Notes under the pieces: model-generated
What the model saw: the letters and a program-made list of their open reading frames with translations, nothing else
Told to the model about the DNA's origin: nothing
Databases searched by the model: none
Assembly: GCF_019645855.1 (NCBI RefSeq)
Contig: NZ_CP080999.1
Span: 3,410,001-3,474,000 of the forward strand
Direction of reading: 5' to 3'
Length of the DNA stretch: 64,000 nt
Source: Mycobacterium malmoense
Lineage (GTDB): Bacteria; Actinomycetota; Actinomycetes; Mycobacteriales; Mycobacteriaceae
In this document: piece after piece, positions 63,908-64,000 of the stretch
Layout: the number at the start of each line of letters is the position of its first letter
Numbering within the stretch: position 1 is the stretch's first letter
Program-made: the position numbers and the translations under genes

Positions 63908-64000
63908 ATGCCGATGATACTGGGGCCTCAGTCATCCATTCTCTCGATGCTGCATGGACGTGCCAGCCTGCGACCCAACGATTTAGCATTCACTTTTACC
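63908..64000 (+). CDS. fadD23: Start of a FAAL-type fadD (fadD23-like), cut by window end
   Basis: ATG 63908 opens a frame that runs to the last base (31 codons). It encodes MPMILGPQSSILSMLHGRAS followed by LRPNDLAFTFT. Fatty acyl-AMP ligases begin in this way (SSIP..L..R....P...AFTF.DYE). FadD23 follows the PE gene in the TPP locus and would activate the starter fatty acid for the PKS. Only the start can be judged. Confidence 0.7.
   Translation, partial: MPMILGPQSSILSMLHGRASLRPNDLAFTFT

Noticed and set aside
1..64000. CRISPR arrays, tRNA/rRNA genes and IS elements
   Set aside because: No regularly spaced repeats, no cloverleaf with CCA-proximal features and no transposase were seen on either strand.

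Overview
The window is about 67% GC by eye, carries mycobactin genes under IdeR boxes, uses many leaderless genes (a -10 box about 7 bases before an ATG or GTG), and has mycobacterial families (13E12 HNH, MmpL, PE-PPE hydrolase, PapA, bimodular Pks, Eis-region synteny). It is a Mycobacterium chromosome. The backbone follows the M. tuberculosis order Rv2383c to Rv2415c from memory, but rpfD, mbtJ and PE genes are missing and blocks are inserted. Together with the trehalose polyphleate locus this points to a slow-growing nontuberculous species, perhaps near the M. avium complex. The species is not assigned.

Region 1 (1-11.4 kb): mycobactin. The start of mbtB (cut by the window edge) and mbtA diverge from an IdeR box; mbtI lies 6 kb away with its own IdeR box. 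Between them sit an Hsp20 remnant, an SDR / di-iron / Baeyer-Villiger-type monooxygenase / MerR cluster, and a DesA-type acyl-ACP desaturase with a palindromic operator candidate.

Region 2 (11.8-25 kb): an SbtA-type transporter, hemW, then two sulfur operons. sirA-cysH-cbiX reduces APS and sulfite and supplies siroheme; subI-cysT-cysW-cysA1 imports sulfate. Both operons are preceded by a leaderless short ORF ending in clustered cysteine codons, and the subI leader contains an exact 7-base complement to its Shine-Dalgarno region. This looks like cysteine-responsive attenuation of the whole pathway. A 13E12 HNH gene, two tiny membrane proteins and a FAD monooxygenase are interspersed.

Region 3 (25-43.7 kb): GH15 trehalase, a tandem lipoprotein duplication, lepA, a PemK-like protein, a CBS protein, an AbiE/MenAT-like nucleotidyltransferase toxin-antitoxin island, RNase Z, a MarR/membrane pair, the transglutaminase / alpha-E / ATP-grasp operon, rpsT, holA, comEC and comEA. 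Two families of palindromic intergenic repeats occur, each seen twice.

Region 4 (43.9-64 kb): a FadE pair and an F420-type PPOX protein, then a cell-envelope lipid locus: an 11-kb bimodular PKS, papA, mmpL, a PE-PPE hydrolase/acyltransferase and the first 31 codons of a FAAL-type fadD. The gene order matches the trehalose polyphleate (TPP) locus described in other nontuberculous mycobacteria. The PKS modules (KS-AT-KR-ACP, then KS-AT-DH-ER-KR-ACP, both malonyl-type AT) fit the alternating double bond / saturated unit of phleic acids, but module 1 has no dehydratase domain. No tRNA, rRNA, CRISPR array, IS element or integrase was seen.
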